Made by a program: the position numbers and the translations under genes
Shown here: piece by piece, positions 8,520 to 17,409 of the stretch
Layout: every line of letters starts with the position of its first letter
Position numbering within the stretch: position 1 is the first letter of the stretch
Assembly: GCA_934621605.1 (NCBI GenBank)
Contig: CAKTUZ010000001.1
Span: forward strand, 230,408-294,407
DNA: 64,000 bases
Direction of reading: 5' to 3'
DNA from: an uncultured bacterium
GTDB taxonomy: Bacteria > Vulcanimicrobiota > Xenobia > Xenobiales > Xenobiaceae
Notes under the pieces: model-generated
What the model saw: only the letters and a program-made list of their open reading frames with translations
Told to the model about the DNA's origin: nothing
Databases searched by the model: none

Positions 8520-9353
8520 ATGTGCAGAGCACAGCGTACTTTAGCTGACGAGATCTCTTTTGAGGGAGTGGGTATCCACACCGGAAAGTGTAGTCATTTA
8601 ACTATAAAGCCCGCCCCTATTGATCATGGAATTGCTTTTTTAAGCGGTGGTGAGCATATTCCAGCCACTTATGAGTATGTTGTTTCCACTAAGCGTTCTA
8701 CCTCTTTAGGAAAAGGTCAAGTTGTGGTTGGTACGGTGGAGCACCTGATGGCTGCTTTCGGCGGTTTGTCCGTAGATAATGCTTTAATAGAAATAGATGG
8801 ACCTGAAGTTCCTATTTTAGATGGTTCTGCTTTGCCTTTTTGTCAAGCTATGGAAAAGGTGGGCATAGTCAATCAAGATGGCAGTGAAGTAGAAGATTAT
8901 TATATTGAGGAACCTATTTTTGTTGCCGAGGACGAAGGTTTGGTTTTGGCTATGCCTGATTCCCAGTATAATTTGGAGGGAGCTGTCAGTTATGCCAGCC
9001 CGCAGGTTGGCAGTCAGCGTTTCCGCTATTGCGGTTATGATAATTTTGTTACTCATGTAGCTCCTGCTCGTACTTTTGGTTTTTGGTCAGAAGTAAAAAC
9101 TCTATTGGAAAGTGGTCTGGGGCAGGGAGGCGATCTTTCCAACGCTTTAATTTATGATCGTCCTGGTTTTGACGCAAAAAATAGTCAGCGCTTTGTTAAT
9201 GAGCCTGTGCGTCATAAGGTTTTAGATTTAGCCGGTGATATTTGTTTACTCGGTCGTCCTTTACGGGCTTTTATATTAGCTGTTCGCGCCGGTCATAAAT
9301 TACATGTAGAATTTGTACGTAAAGTTGCTGAGGAGATGCAGAAAAATGCTTAA
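8520..9353 (+). CDS. lpxC: UDP-3-O-acyl-N-acetylglucosamine deacetylase
   Basis: 277 residues, slightly shorter than the usual 300. LpxC is the zinc deacetylase that makes the committed step of lipid A synthesis in the cytoplasm. The zinc ligands are visible: His75 in V-E-H-L-M-A-A, and His232 and Asp236 in R-H-K-V-L-D. The catalytic-region Asp240 and the base His259 (G-H-K-L-H) are also present. The V-G-I-H-T-G element near residue 17 is the standard N-terminal signature. The start ATG has GGGAG 9 bases upstream. The last 8 bases overlap fabZ, so the two are co-translated. First gene of the lpxC-fabZ-gnnA-like-lpxA-lpxB run. Confidence 0.97.
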   Translation: MCRAQRTLADEISFEGVGIHTGKCSHLTIKPAPIDHGIAFLSGGEHIPATYEYVVSTKRSTSLGKGQVVVGTVEHLMAAFGGLSVDNALIEIDGPEVPILDGSALPFCQAMEKVGIVNQDGSEVEDYYIEEPIFVAEDEGLVLAMPDSQYNLEGAVSYASPQVGSQRFRYCGYDNFVTHVAPARTFGFWSEVKTLLESGLGQGGDLSNALIYDRPGFDAKNSQRFVNEPVRHKVLDLAGDICLLGRPLRAFILAVRAGHKLHVEFVRKVAEEMQKNA

Positions 9354-9771
9354 TATCAAAGACATATTACATCGGACTCCCTATAAAAGTCCTATGCTTT
9401 TTGTAGACACGGTAACTGAAGTTAGTTTCCCGGAAATATTCGGTTACAAAAATGTAACTGTGAGTGAACCCCATTTTGAAGGTCATTTTCCTGGAAATCC
9501 CATTATGCCTGGCGTATTGCAAATGGAAGCTTTGGCTCAGCTCTGTTGGTTACTTTATGTCGGTAATGACAATTCTCCGATAAAAGTTTCTAAATTGGAT
9601 TTAATCGGAGCGAAAAAGTTTAAGTTTAGAACTCAGGTGGTACCTGGAGATCGTCTTGATCTTTACGCTAAAGAGATTGAACGCGATGACAAAAATGTTA
9701 CTTTATCTGTACGCGCTTGCGTAGGAGAAAATACTGCTTGTGAGGGTATGCTTACTTTTGCTTGGTATTAG
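9346..9771 (+). CDS. fabZ: 3-hydroxyacyl-ACP dehydratase
   Basis: 141 residues with the FabZ active-site strand H-F-P-G-N-P-I-M-P-G (catalytic His47) and Glu61 in Q-M-E-A-L-A-Q. It dehydrates 3-hydroxyacyl-ACP in fatty acid synthesis and competes with LpxA/LpxD for the same hydroxyacyl-ACP pool, which explains its position between lpxC and lpxA. A longer frame starts 33 bases earlier, but the ATG inside the lpxC end is preferred. It has AGGAG 10 bases upstream and gives the standard FabZ N-terminus (I-x-x-I-L-x-H-R-x-P). Confidence 0.96.
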   Translation: MLNIKDILHRTPYKSPMLFVDTVTEVSFPEIFGYKNVTVSEPHFEGHFPGNPIMPGVLQMEALAQLCWLLYVGNDNSPIKVSKLDLIGAKKFKFRTQVVPGDRLDLYAKEIERDDKNVTLSVRACVGENTACEGMLTFAWY

Positions 9772-9880
9772 AGGAACTTTTGTTAGCCGATTATTGTAGG
9801 AAACTGTTGCTAAGCAGGCGAAACGAGCGTATTTTTACGCATTCACTTTTGACGGAGACGGAATCGGGAGGATGAATAGT

Positions 9881-10819
9881 ATGAAGCCAATTAGAGTTGG
9901 CGTAGTCGGTATTGGCAGCATGGGTAGAAATCATGCTCGAGTATGTGCAGAACTGCCTCAGATCGAATTGGCAGGCATTGTAGACCTAGATGAAGCCAGA
10001 GTTGCCCCTTTAGCCGAACAATACGGTACAAAGTATTATAAAGATTATCAAAGTCTCTATGGACAAATTGATGGTGTAGTTATCGTTTCTCCTACTCCGC
10101 TTCACTATCAAATCGCTCACGATTTTTTAGAGCAAGGAGTGCATGTTTTAGTTGAAAAGCCCATTACTGTTGAAGTAGAGCAGGCTAAGCGTTTGGTCGC
10201 TTTGGCTAAAGAAAAGAATTTAATTCTACAAGTTGGTCATTTGGAGCGTTTCAATCCTGCTATTGTTAAGCTTAAGCACATGGTAGGTACTCCTGTTCTT
10301 GTCGAATGTCATCGTCTTTCTGGTCCCACTACTCGCAATCTTGATGTCGGTATTATTTGGGATCTGATGATCCACGATTTTGATATTCTTTTAAGTTTGT
10401 ACAAGTCCCCGGCTGCAGAAATTCATGCTATGGGCACTTCTGTTTATTCAAAATTTGAAGATGTAGCTCATGTGCAAATTCGCTTTGAGTGCGGCGTTGT
10501 TGCCAGTTTGGTAGCCAGTCGTAATTCAGGAGAGCGCACTCGTTGCTTAAAGATTACCGAGAACACAGGGCGTGTATTCTCTTTAGACTTTATAAATCAG
10601 ACTTTGACTGTTTCACGTCCCGGTCCTGACGGTCGTCCTTTGGAACCGGAATTTATAGATATAGAAAAAGAAGAGCCTCTCCGTTTAGAGCTCAGCAATT
10701 TCGCTGATTGTGTCGCCAATCATAAAGAGCCCGTCGTCTCAGGAGAAGATGGAGAGCGGGCTTTAGAGTTGGCTGTGCGTGTAGTAGAAAGCATGCACAG
10801 GATTAAGATTGCCGAGTAA
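9881..10819 (+). CDS. Gfo/Idh/MocA-family oxidoreductase, GnnA-like candidate
   Basis: 312 residues from the preferred ATG. An earlier in-frame ATG at 9872 is almost touching the GGGAGG site, while this one is 9 bases from it and begins M-K-P-I-R-V-G-V-V-G. There is a Rossmann N-terminus with G-V-V-G-I-G-S-M-G, the family E-K-P motif near residue 95, then the Gfo/Idh C-terminal sugar-binding half (G-H-L-E-R-F-N-P). Genes of this family between fabZ and lpxA include GnnA, which oxidises UDP-GlcNAc at C3 for diamino-sugar lipid A. The partner aminotransferase GnnB is not in this window, so either it is elsewhere or the enzyme has another sugar-nucleotide role. Family call is firm; substrate is inference. 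Confidence 0.85.
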   Translation: MKPIRVGVVGIGSMGRNHARVCAELPQIELAGIVDLDEARVAPLAEQYGTKYYKDYQSLYGQIDGVVIVSPTPLHYQIAHDFLEQGVHVLVEKPITVEVEQAKRLVALAKEKNLILQVGHLERFNPAIVKLKHMVGTPVLVECHRLSGPTTRNLDVGIIWDLMIHDFDILLSLYKSPAAEIHAMGTSVYSKFEDVAHVQIRFECGVVASLVASRNSGERTRCLKITENTGRVFSLDFINQTLTVSRPGPDGRPLEPEFIDIEKEEPLRLELSNFADCVANHKEPVVSGEDGERALELAVRVVESMHRIKIAE

Positions 10820-10868
10820 TTTTTTATTGGCATTTGATATTGTTTTTTACTGAGAGGAGATTCTGAAG

Positions 10869-11678
10869 GTGATTCATCCCAGCGCTATAGTACATCCCAA
10901 GGCACGTATAGGTGAGGGGGTAGAGATTGGCCCATTTTCTATTATCGGTGAAAATGTCGAAATAGGAGACGGTACCAAAATTATGTCATCCGTAGTTATA
11001 GACGGGTGGACAACTATAGGCAAGAATAATCGTATTTACCCTGGCGTGACTATTGGATTAGCTCCCCAAGATTTTAGTTATAAAGGGCAACGTTCTTTTG
11101 TTGTTATTGGTGACAATAATGATTTGCGTGAATATGTAACTATCCACAGAGCTGCAGATGAAGATGGTATTACTTCTGTAGGCAATAATAATCTTTTAAT
11201 GGCCAATGTTCATATAGCTCACAATTGTCGTGTCGGTAATCAAGTAACTGCGGCTAACTGCGCTGGTTTGGCTGGACATGCTGTAGTGGGCGATCAGGCT
11301 GTGCTGGGCGGTTTAGTTGGTGTTCACCAACATACTCGTATTGGTCGTCTTTGTATGGTGGGCGGTTGCTCCAAGATCAATAAAGATTTGCCTCCTTTTA
11401 GTATTGTAGACGGTAATCCGTGTCATCTTTTTGGCATGAATTTCAGAGGAATGCGTCGCCGTGATATTTCCAAAGAGAGTCGTTTGGCTATACAAAAGGC
11501 TATTACTATTCTTGGTTCTATGGGGCTGACAATCAGTGCTGCTATAGAGCGTATTGACAGCGAGTTGGAACATACCCCTGAGATAGAGCAGTTCTTGGAC
11601 TTTTTGCGTGCGCCTTCACATATGGGGGTGCTCAACAGAGCTCGCAATGTGGGAGCCAAAACCCACGACAACGCCTAG
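10869..11678 (+). CDS. lpxA: Acyl-ACP--UDP-GlcNAc O-acyltransferase
   Basis: 269 residues, normal length. It has left-handed beta-helix repeats from residue 1 (I-H-P-S-A-I-V). The catalytic His118 lies in H-I-A-H-N-C, matching E. coli His125. The C-terminal part has the family pattern D-L-P-P-F followed by G-N-P and G-M-N-F-R-G-M-R-R-R. LpxA adds the first hydroxyacyl chain to UDP-GlcNAc (or its 3-amino analogue if the upstream oxidoreductase is GnnA). It starts at GTG with GAGGAG upstream. The downstream fused lpxB frame may begin just after this stop codon. Confidence 0.96.
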   Translation: MIHPSAIVHPKARIGEGVEIGPFSIIGENVEIGDGTKIMSSVVIDGWTTIGKNNRIYPGVTIGLAPQDFSYKGQRSFVVIGDNNDLREYVTIHRAADEDGITSVGNNNLLMANVHIAHNCRVGNQVTAANCAGLAGHAVVGDQAVLGGLVGVHQHTRIGRLCMVGGCSKINKDLPPFSIVDGNPCHLFGMNFRGMRRRDISKESRLAIQKAITILGSMGLTISAAIERIDSELEHTPEIEQFLDFLRAPSHMGVLNRARNVGAKTHDNA

Positions 11679-11712
11679 TTGGTGTATTTTGGCAGGTAAT
11701 CAGCATCAGCAA

Positions 11713-14142
11713 TTGTCCGTCTGCTCACGACTAACAGTGGCCATAGTTGCTGTAGAACCTTCGGCAGATCTTCATGGAGGAAACTTGGCGAAGGCTTTAC
11801 GGGCGATAAATCCCAATTTGAGATTAGTAGGGGTAGGCGGTTCTCATATGGCCGCGTCGGGAGTGGAGCTGTGGTTAACAACCACTGATATGGCTACCAT
11901 AGGTCCCGGCGGGGCCCTTTTGTGTTTACATAAGCATATATATAATTATTTAAAGGTGCGCTCGCGTTTGCTTGCTGCTAAACCGCATTTAACTATTCTA
12001 ATAGATTGTCCGGCTGTAAATATGCGGTATGCCGGTTTGCTAACCAGGTATGGTTATAATTCGGTTTACTATTTCCCACCTTCGGCTTGGACTACAAATG
12101 AGGCTCGGTTGCGTCAAATTTTTAGTCGTACCGATAGAGTTATTTGTACATTTTTAAGCAATGCCGAAAAATATCGCCATTTCGGTATGGATGTTGATTT
12201 CTTTGGCCATCCATTGTTAGATATGCCGGAATTATCGCTTTCTTCTGAAGAGGCTAAGCGTACTCTTGGTTTATCGGGAAATAATATTGTAGCTGTTTTG
12301 CCGGGCAGTAGAATTTCTGAAGTAAAGTATTTGTTGCCAGTTTTTTTGGATGTCGTCGAATGTTTGCATGAAGAAAAACCCGATTTACAAGTTCTTATCC
12401 CTTGTGCTACCGAAACTTTGCGCACCCAGATCGCCCAAAGAATGGGGGACAGATTCCCTTATGTGCGCCTTCTCAATGGACAATCCCGCTTAGCTCTTTT
12501 ATCTAGTCAGGCTGCTTTAATGAGTTCGGGTACAGCCAGCCTTGAAGCTGCTATACTGGGAATTCCTATGGTTTTAGCCTATAAACTGTGTCCTTTTGAT
12601 GCTGTTATAGGTAAGTTTTTAGTTTGGGCTCATCTTTTGAAAATTGAACACATCGGATTGCCGAGTTTAGTGGCAGGTAAGCGCATCGTACCAGAATTTA
12701 TTCAAGATGAGGTGAGTCTCGAAAACATACTTCCACATTTACGTAATTTTATGTCTGATACTGCGGAACGCCGTCAAGTTCGGCAAGATCTTATAGAAAT
12801 GAAAAACTCTATGGGAACTCCCGGAGTTGTTGATAAAATAGCTGCTTCGCTTTATGAACGAATTGAAGCCAATGCCGAGCGTCGTCAAAGTGAGCCGTTT
12901 GATATTGTTATTACCTCTAATTCTCCAGGTGAGGTTGCGGCTTGGGTACGTCGTACTGCAGCCCATTTGGAAGCTGTCAATAGGGGGCAGTTTAGGGTAA
13001 TAGTGGCTTTGGTTCCTTGCCCTTACGCTTCGGGGGCTGAAGCGGAAGTCGCAGCCTCTTTACCGGGTGTATCCGTTGTATTGAAACCAGGTCAGACTTT
13101 GCGTTTTATGTTGGGATTATTTCATGGCTTTAAATTCCGCCGACATGGTGTAGTTGTTTTTTTAGGCGGTGATTTACTTCATGCCAAAATATTAGCTTGG
13201 CGTTTGCGGTACAAGTCGGTAGCTTATGCTGTTAGGTATAGCTATCTTTTGCCTCATTTTGATAAGGTCGCTGCTTCTGATATCTCTTTGGCCAAAGAAT
13301 TGGAAGAGATCGGAGTAAAAGAGGTCACCAGCATAGGCAATTTGAGTATCGACGGTGTTTTCTCTGAAGTAGATCGCGAAGCTGGTATTCACAGTAAAGA
13401 AAAAAACGGATCATGGAAAATAGGCCTTTTCCCCGGCTCTCGTTTTTTGCACACTAAGATTGCTTTGGGAGTTTTTTTACGGGTAGCTGCTCTGATAAAG
13501 ACACGTTATCCACAAATTAGTTTTGTACTTTCAGTTTCCCCGTTTATTTCAAAAGCTAAGCTTGAATCTGCCCTTTATCGCCCTATAAGCTTGGGATTGC
13601 CCATCGCTAAAGGAAAATTAGTAAGACCTAATTGCATTTTGGTTGATTGCCCACAAGAAGCCGAAGGAGCAGCCGGACGCAGCTTTGAAGTGGAGGTGCT
13701 TTGGAGTCACCCTTATCAGGCTATTGCTGAAATTGATATGGCTCTGACCATTCCTGGTACCAATACTGGAGAATTGGGAAGTTGTGGCAGACCGATGGTT
13801 ATCGGTCTGTCGGCTGATGCCTCTTTACCTAGAGGGGGGATCGGTGGTCTTTTGGAAAATGCGCCTCTATTTTCTAAAATAAAGCGCTATTTGCGTTTGC
13901 GTTCTTATGCTCGTCATCGTTTTGCGGCTATACCCAACCGTATAGCTTCCCGTCAGGTTGTGCCGGAAGTTTTGGTTAAGAAGGATACTTCTGTTTTGGC
14001 TCAACCTATTTTTGAGTGGATTGAAGATCCGAAAAAATATGCTCAAACCGTTGAAGATTTAAGAACAACTATGGGAACCACCGAAGGAGCCGGGAAGCGT
14101 ATGGCTGAATTGATTTTGGAGGCGGCAGCTTTAGACGAATGA
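11713..14142 (+). CDS. lpxB: Lipid-A-disaccharide synthase fused to a second LpxB-related glycosyltransferase
   Basis: About 809 residues, twice the normal LpxB length. The first half (to about base 12885) is LpxB. It has an A-I-V-A-V-E-P-S-A-D start (usually A-G-E-P-S-G-D), P-G-S-R-I-S-E-V, S-G-T-A-S-L-E-A, P-M-V-L-A-Y-K, and G-L-P-S-L-V-A-G with P-E-F-I-Q. The second half is a further GT-B glycosyltransferase of the LpxB-related type (S-N-S-P-G-E-V, L-F-P-G-S-R, P-G-T-N-T-G-E-L-G). LpxB joins UDP-diacyl-GlcN and lipid X; the second activity is unknown. The start is uncertain: TTG 11713 gives an N-terminus aligned with E. coli LpxB, TTG 11689 or GTG 11737 are alternatives, and none has a good ribosome binding site. 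The stop overlaps the next ATG (ATGA). Confidence 0.85.
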   Translation: MSVCSRLTVAIVAVEPSADLHGGNLAKALRAINPNLRLVGVGGSHMAASGVELWLTTTDMATIGPGGALLCLHKHIYNYLKVRSRLLAAKPHLTILIDCPAVNMRYAGLLTRYGYNSVYYFPPSAWTTNEARLRQIFSRTDRVICTFLSNAEKYRHFGMDVDFFGHPLLDMPELSLSSEEAKRTLGLSGNNIVAVLPGSRISEVKYLLPVFLDVVECLHEEKPDLQVLIPCATETLRTQIAQRMGDRFPYVRLLNGQSRLALLSSQAALMSSGTASLEAAILGIPMVLAYKLCPFDAVIGKFLVWAHLLKIEHIGLPSLVAGKRIVPEFIQDEVSLENILPHLRNFMSDTAERRQVRQDLIEMKNSMGTPGVVDKIAASLYERIEANAERRQSEPFDIVITSNSPGEVAAWVRRTAAHLEAVNRGQFRVIVALVPCPYASGAEAEVAASLPGVSVVLKPGQTLRFMLGLFHGFKFRRHGVVVFLGGDLLHAKILAWRLRYKSVAYAVRYSYLLPHFDKVAASDISLAKELEEIGVKEVTSIGNLSIDGVFSEVDREAGIHSKEKNGSWKIGLFPGSRFLHTKIALGVFLRVAALIKTRYPQISFVLSVSPFISKAKLESALYRPISLGLPIAKGKLVRPNCILVDCPQEAEGAAGRSFEVEVLWSHPYQAIAEIDMALTIPGTNTGELGSCGRPMVIGLSADASLPRGGIGGLLENAPLFSKIKRYLRLRSYARHRFAAIPNRIASRQVVPEVLVKKDTSVLAQPIFEWIEDPKKYAQTVEDLRTTMGTTEGAGKRMAELILEAAALDE

Positions 14143-14801
14143 GAATTCCTGATAAGAATAAGAAAATGGTTCCGCCTTTTATTTTCAAATGGCGTGGCCT
14201 TATAATGGCTGTTGCCACTGCAGTTATTTTAATAGTGGCCCGTCCGACTGTTGGTTCGTGTTGTTGTGGGATTGTTTTAGCTATTTTAGGAGAACTATTG
14301 CGCTCTTGGGCTTTGGGATGGACCGGGGAGCATACACGTAGTCAAGAATTGAAAGCTTCTTTCCTAGTAACTGGTGGCCCCTATAGATATGTGCGCAATC
14401 CTCTCTATTTGGGAAATATTCTAACTGGATGCGGTGTTATGTTGGCTTCTTGCGGTTCTCTCTCTTGGACAGCCAGTTTGGGAGTATGGCTTTGGGGGGC
14501 CTTCTCTCTGTATGTAGTTTATGCTTCTTGTATCGTTTCTGAAGAGGCATTTTTAGCTGTACGTTTTGGAGAAATTTTTTTCAATTATAAAGCACAAACA
14601 CCGACAATTCTGCCGCGTTGGCGTTCTCTACCTGAGCTTATAAGAAATTTTTGCTATGCAGATTCCGTACCGGATTGTACGCATTCCGAAGGAAATTTCT
14701 TCTCTTGGAAGTCACTTAGCTTCGAGTACAGTACTTGGGGATGGTTAGTTTTTGTGTGGCTATTCTTATTCCTTAGAGCTATCGATAAGCTTCCGCTATA
14801 A
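14139..14801 (+). CDS. Isoprenylcysteine/phospholipid-methyltransferase-type membrane protein
   Basis: 220 residues with about five membrane helices. It has the ICMT/PEMT signature G-G-P-Y-R-Y-V-R-N-P-L-Y-L-G in the middle and a later S-E-E-A-F with F-G-E...Y followed by P-R, the SAM-binding part of this fold. Members methylate small lipophilic substrates or phospholipids in the membrane. The start codon overlaps the stop of the lpxB fusion (ATGA), so it is coupled to lipid A genes, suggesting an envelope lipid substrate (inference). Its 3' end overlaps the convergent minus-strand gene by 23 bases. Confidence 0.8.
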   Translation: MRIPDKNKKMVPPFIFKWRGLIMAVATAVILIVARPTVGSCCCGIVLAILGELLRSWALGWTGEHTRSQELKASFLVTGGPYRYVRNPLYLGNILTGCGVMLASCGSLSWTASLGVWLWGAFSLYVVYASCIVSEEAFLAVRFGEIFFNYKAQTPTILPRWRSLPELIRNFCYADSVPDCTHSEGNFFSWKSLSFEYSTWGWLVFVWLFLFLRAIDKLPL

Positions 14802-15945
14802 TAGCAGCCATTCGCTCAGAACCTCCGGGAGGGCCCAAGCGTTCACGTCCGATTTTTGAGCGTCTTTCTCTGTCGGCTTTATCTTGGATTAGATTATATA
14901 AAGCTTCCACTATATCGGGATCGCGATCTTCACTGACAATAAGAGCATCACCAAGCAAACCTTTTTGGCGTGCTCTGTACCATTTCAATTGACTCATTCC
15001 CCCTGGCTCATAAGCTACTACGGGAATTCCCCATCCTGCGGCTTGCTCATGGGCTGTTCCTGCCAGTCCTAGAGCTATTTGGCTATACTGTAAAACGTCA
15101 GCCAGATGACCTTTTATTAAGAAAAAGCGAACCAGGGGTGCTGTTGTTTCGTGTTTATTAGTTAGGATGTTCCAGCCGGGATATGGACAACCTCCTAAAG
15201 TAAAGCTTGGACAAGCTTCAGCCAATTTATCCGTATCTATAGATGGAGCCACAGCTATAAAAGCACAGACTTCTTTTCCCAGACGCTTAGCTAACAGTTG
15301 ACTCAATTTAAGCAAACGGGGTAAAACTTGATAGGTCGCTTTTCTGCTGCCGGGAAAGAGAGCTAAACCTATTTCTTTGGTTTCATTTAATTTGAAATCT
15401 AACTTTTGTGGAATTAGGCCGTCCATCATAGCATTGCCTACCCAAGCCGCTTTAACACCTTTTTGGCGTAAACTTTCGGCTGTAGGTTCGTCTCTGACTA
15501 TAGAATGAACTTGAAAAGTTCTCAGTACCCAAGCTTCTAAGGCGGAATAAGGATGGTGGTAATCAGACTTAGCTGTGCCTATAAAAGTTATAGGACGTAT
15601 ACCAGAAAGTATTGCCAGTATTACTGACCACAGATCGCCTACAGCCACTATTTGATCAAATCTTTGGCGTTGTTTACGTAGCCATCTAATTTGCTTAAAG
15701 GTTAAAAAACATAAGCCCTCGCTTATATCTTTCCATAAATTGCGCCAGTCCTCTTGAATTAAACCTCCGCTTGGCATAGCTTGCCTGGGGCCGACTACAG
15801 GAGCTAAACCGTTATAAGCAGAGCCCTCTCCTACTAAAGGCATGGCCTCTCTGGGAAGCGACTCCGGCAAATCAGCTATGATCTGACTGGCAATAGAGTC
15901 TTCGCCGGCTCCATTGGATATAAATAATACGCGATGAGAAGCCAT
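14779..15945 (-). CDS. Lipid-A-disaccharide synthase-related glycosyltransferase
   Basis: 388 residues. It is like the LpxB-related family known from Cyanobacteria and Deinococcus: S-N-G-A-G-E-D near the N-terminus, F-P-G-S-R around residue 204, G-T-A-H-E-Q-A-A-G with G-I-P-V-V-A-Y near 310, and a G-P-P-G-G-S-E-R ending. GT-B fold, soluble. The substrate is unknown; sequence relatedness suggests a lipid-linked or UDP-sugar acceptor. It is the last gene of the six-gene minus-strand operon and is the third LpxB-superfamily domain within 4.3 kb. ATG start with AGGGAG upstream. Confidence 0.85.
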   Translation of the reverse strand: MASHRVLFISNGAGEDSIASQIIADLPESLPREAMPLVGEGSAYNGLAPVVGPRQAMPSGGLIQEDWRNLWKDISEGLCFLTFKQIRWLRKQRQRFDQIVAVGDLWSVILAILSGIRPITFIGTAKSDYHHPYSALEAWVLRTFQVHSIVRDEPTAESLRQKGVKAAWVGNAMMDGLIPQKLDFKLNETKEIGLALFPGSRKATYQVLPRLLKLSQLLAKRLGKEVCAFIAVAPSIDTDKLAEACPSFTLGGCPYPGWNILTNKHETTAPLVRFFLIKGHLADVLQYSQIALGLAGTAHEQAAGWGIPVVAYEPGGMSQLKWYRARQKGLLGDALIVSEDRDPDIVEALYNLIQDKADRERRSKIGRERLGPPGGSERMAAIIAEAYR

Positions 15946-15963
15946 AATCTCCCTCTTGGAAAG

Positions 15964-16809
15964 TCAAGTTAAATCTAACAGTTGGTAGATGCTCAATTCA
16001 GGATTTTCAAAGTTATAATCCAATTTACCGATATGTTGAGCCCAAGCTCCGGTTTGAACGATAAAATTGTTACCAATTTTGAGAGGTTCAGCTAGTACAG
16101 TGTGGCTGTGTCCACCCAGGATCCAGCAGCCAGCAGGTAATTTGGAAGCCAGTATTTTGTCTCTTTCCAAACCTAAATGGCTTAAAACAATTAGGCGAAG
16201 TGGTTTATTTAGCAACTGGAAACAGCGCTTTGCTAAAAGCGGCAGAATCGTTTCGGCTTCAAAGAACCTGAATCCGAAGATTTTTTCCCAGATCGCGCAG
16301 TGAGGATATTGAACTGGCACTGCGGCCAAGACAAGAAGAGAATAGCGCTCTGACCAATTATCGTTGTGCAGCGAAAGAGCTGGAATCCAGCGTTGGTGAG
16401 ATAAGTTTTGCCATAGCTCCGTCTGACGCCAAGAACTTCTCTCACAATTTACTTCGGAAACCGAAGTCAATTTGTCAACCAATTGTTCGGCAGTTAGGAA
16501 TCCGTCTTGTCTGGTGTCGGAAAGATTGCTGCAAAGTAGGGGAAAGAGGCGTTGAGCGGCCCTTTTATCCAGGATACGCCGTTGATAGTTGAATTCTCTG
16601 TTGCCCATAGCCATAGAGGTGCAGAAAACAGAGCCCATTTTATCTAAATTAGGCTCAAAGCCTCTCCATACAGTATTGGAGCCTAATAAGGCATCGCCGC
16701 TATCGAAATAAAGGGCTTGGCTTTGGGTTAGCTGCGGCTTAGCTTTATCATTTAACCAAGCCAGAGCCTCGCTATGCCCATGCATATCGTTGGTATGATA
16801 GATTAGCAA
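15964..16809 (-). CDS. Calcineurin-like metallophosphatase, 5'-nucleotidase type, with GNRE motif
   Basis: 281 residues with all five metallophosphatase blocks: N-D-M-H-G-H (6-11), D-S-G-D (36-39), G-N-R-E-F (69-73), L-S-H-L-G (around 214) and G-G-H-S-H-T (around 238). It matches the N-terminal domain of UshA/5'-nucleotidase without the C-terminal domain and without a signal peptide, so it is probably cytoplasmic. The block-III His of G-N-H-E is Arg here; LpxH enzymes have G-N-R-D at this position. Since no LpxH or LpxI is visible among the lipid A genes of this window, a UDP-diacylglucosamine hydrolase role is worth testing (inference). TTG start with GGAGAG about 7 bases upstream. Confidence 0.75.
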   Translation of the reverse strand: MLIYHTNDMHGHSEALAWLNDKAKPQLTQSQALYFDSGDALLGSNTVWRGFEPNLDKMGSVFCTSMAMGNREFNYQRRILDKRAAQRLFPLLCSNLSDTRQDGFLTAEQLVDKLTSVSEVNCERSSWRQTELWQNLSHQRWIPALSLHNDNWSERYSLLVLAAVPVQYPHCAIWEKIFGFRFFEAETILPLLAKRCFQLLNKPLRLIVLSHLGLERDKILASKLPAGCWILGGHSHTVLAEPLKIGNNFIVQTGAWAQHIGKLDYNFENPELSIYQLLDLT

Positions 16810-16837
16810 TCCGACTCTCCGTTTTAAGCTGGTTGCC

Positions 16838-17398
16838 TTAGCCTTTTTGAGTTGCTCTTTCTTGGGCTACCTGATGATATACCTGACGGTAGCGCTCTAG
16901 GCCGATAGCGTTAAAAATTGCGGCTCCGTAACCGACTAGCCAGCCTACTCCAGCCAAAGCTGGGCCTCCCATTAAAGTACCTAGCCAAAGACCAAGACAC
17001 CCGGCAATTAAGCTGGTCAGCATAGGCTTAGAATCGAGAGAGATGGAATAACCAAAAGACAGTCCTATCAGAGCTCCCACCAAGCCGTAATAAGTTCCCT
17101 TGGCAATATCTGCCGAAGTTGTGGCTACAGCTAAACTTGCTTTAGCGGCTTGAATTAGGGGAGAGGCAGATTGTCCTACGTCGATTATAGAATTAGCTCC
17201 CCACAAGAAACCTATTACCAGTCCCATACTTGCAAAACTAAGGCAGTACCAAAACTTTTGTTGTTTGGTAAGAAAAACTGCAGGAGCTTCGGATTGTGGT
17301 TTGGTTAGGGAAACGGAAGCTGTTTGCTTGACACTGCTCTTGGATTGAGTTGCTTTTTTTTCTTTCTTTTTTTTGTCTTTGGAAGAGGAAGTACTCAT
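16838..17398 (-). CDS. Small membrane protein of unknown function
   Basis: 186 residues. A very Lys/Ser-rich cytoplasmic N-terminus (about 45 residues) is followed by four Gly/Ala-rich hydrophobic stretches (about 50-70, 100-118, 125-142, 146-165) that resemble glycine-zipper-type helices. No family recognised. It lies in the minus-strand operon between the LpxD-like gene (11 bases) and the metallophosphatase gene (28 bases), so it probably serves the same envelope function. Confidence 0.65.
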   Translation of the reverse strand: MSTSSSKDKKKKEKKATQSKSSVKQTASVSLTKPQSEAPAVFLTKQQKFWYCLSFASMGLVIGFLWGANSIIDVGQSASPLIQAAKASLAVATTSADIAKGTYYGLVGALIGLSFGYSISLDSKPMLTSLIAGCLGLWLGTLMGGPALAGVGWLVGYGAAIFNAIGLERYRQVYHQVAQERATQKG

Positions 17399-17409
17399 AT
17401 ATTTTTTTA

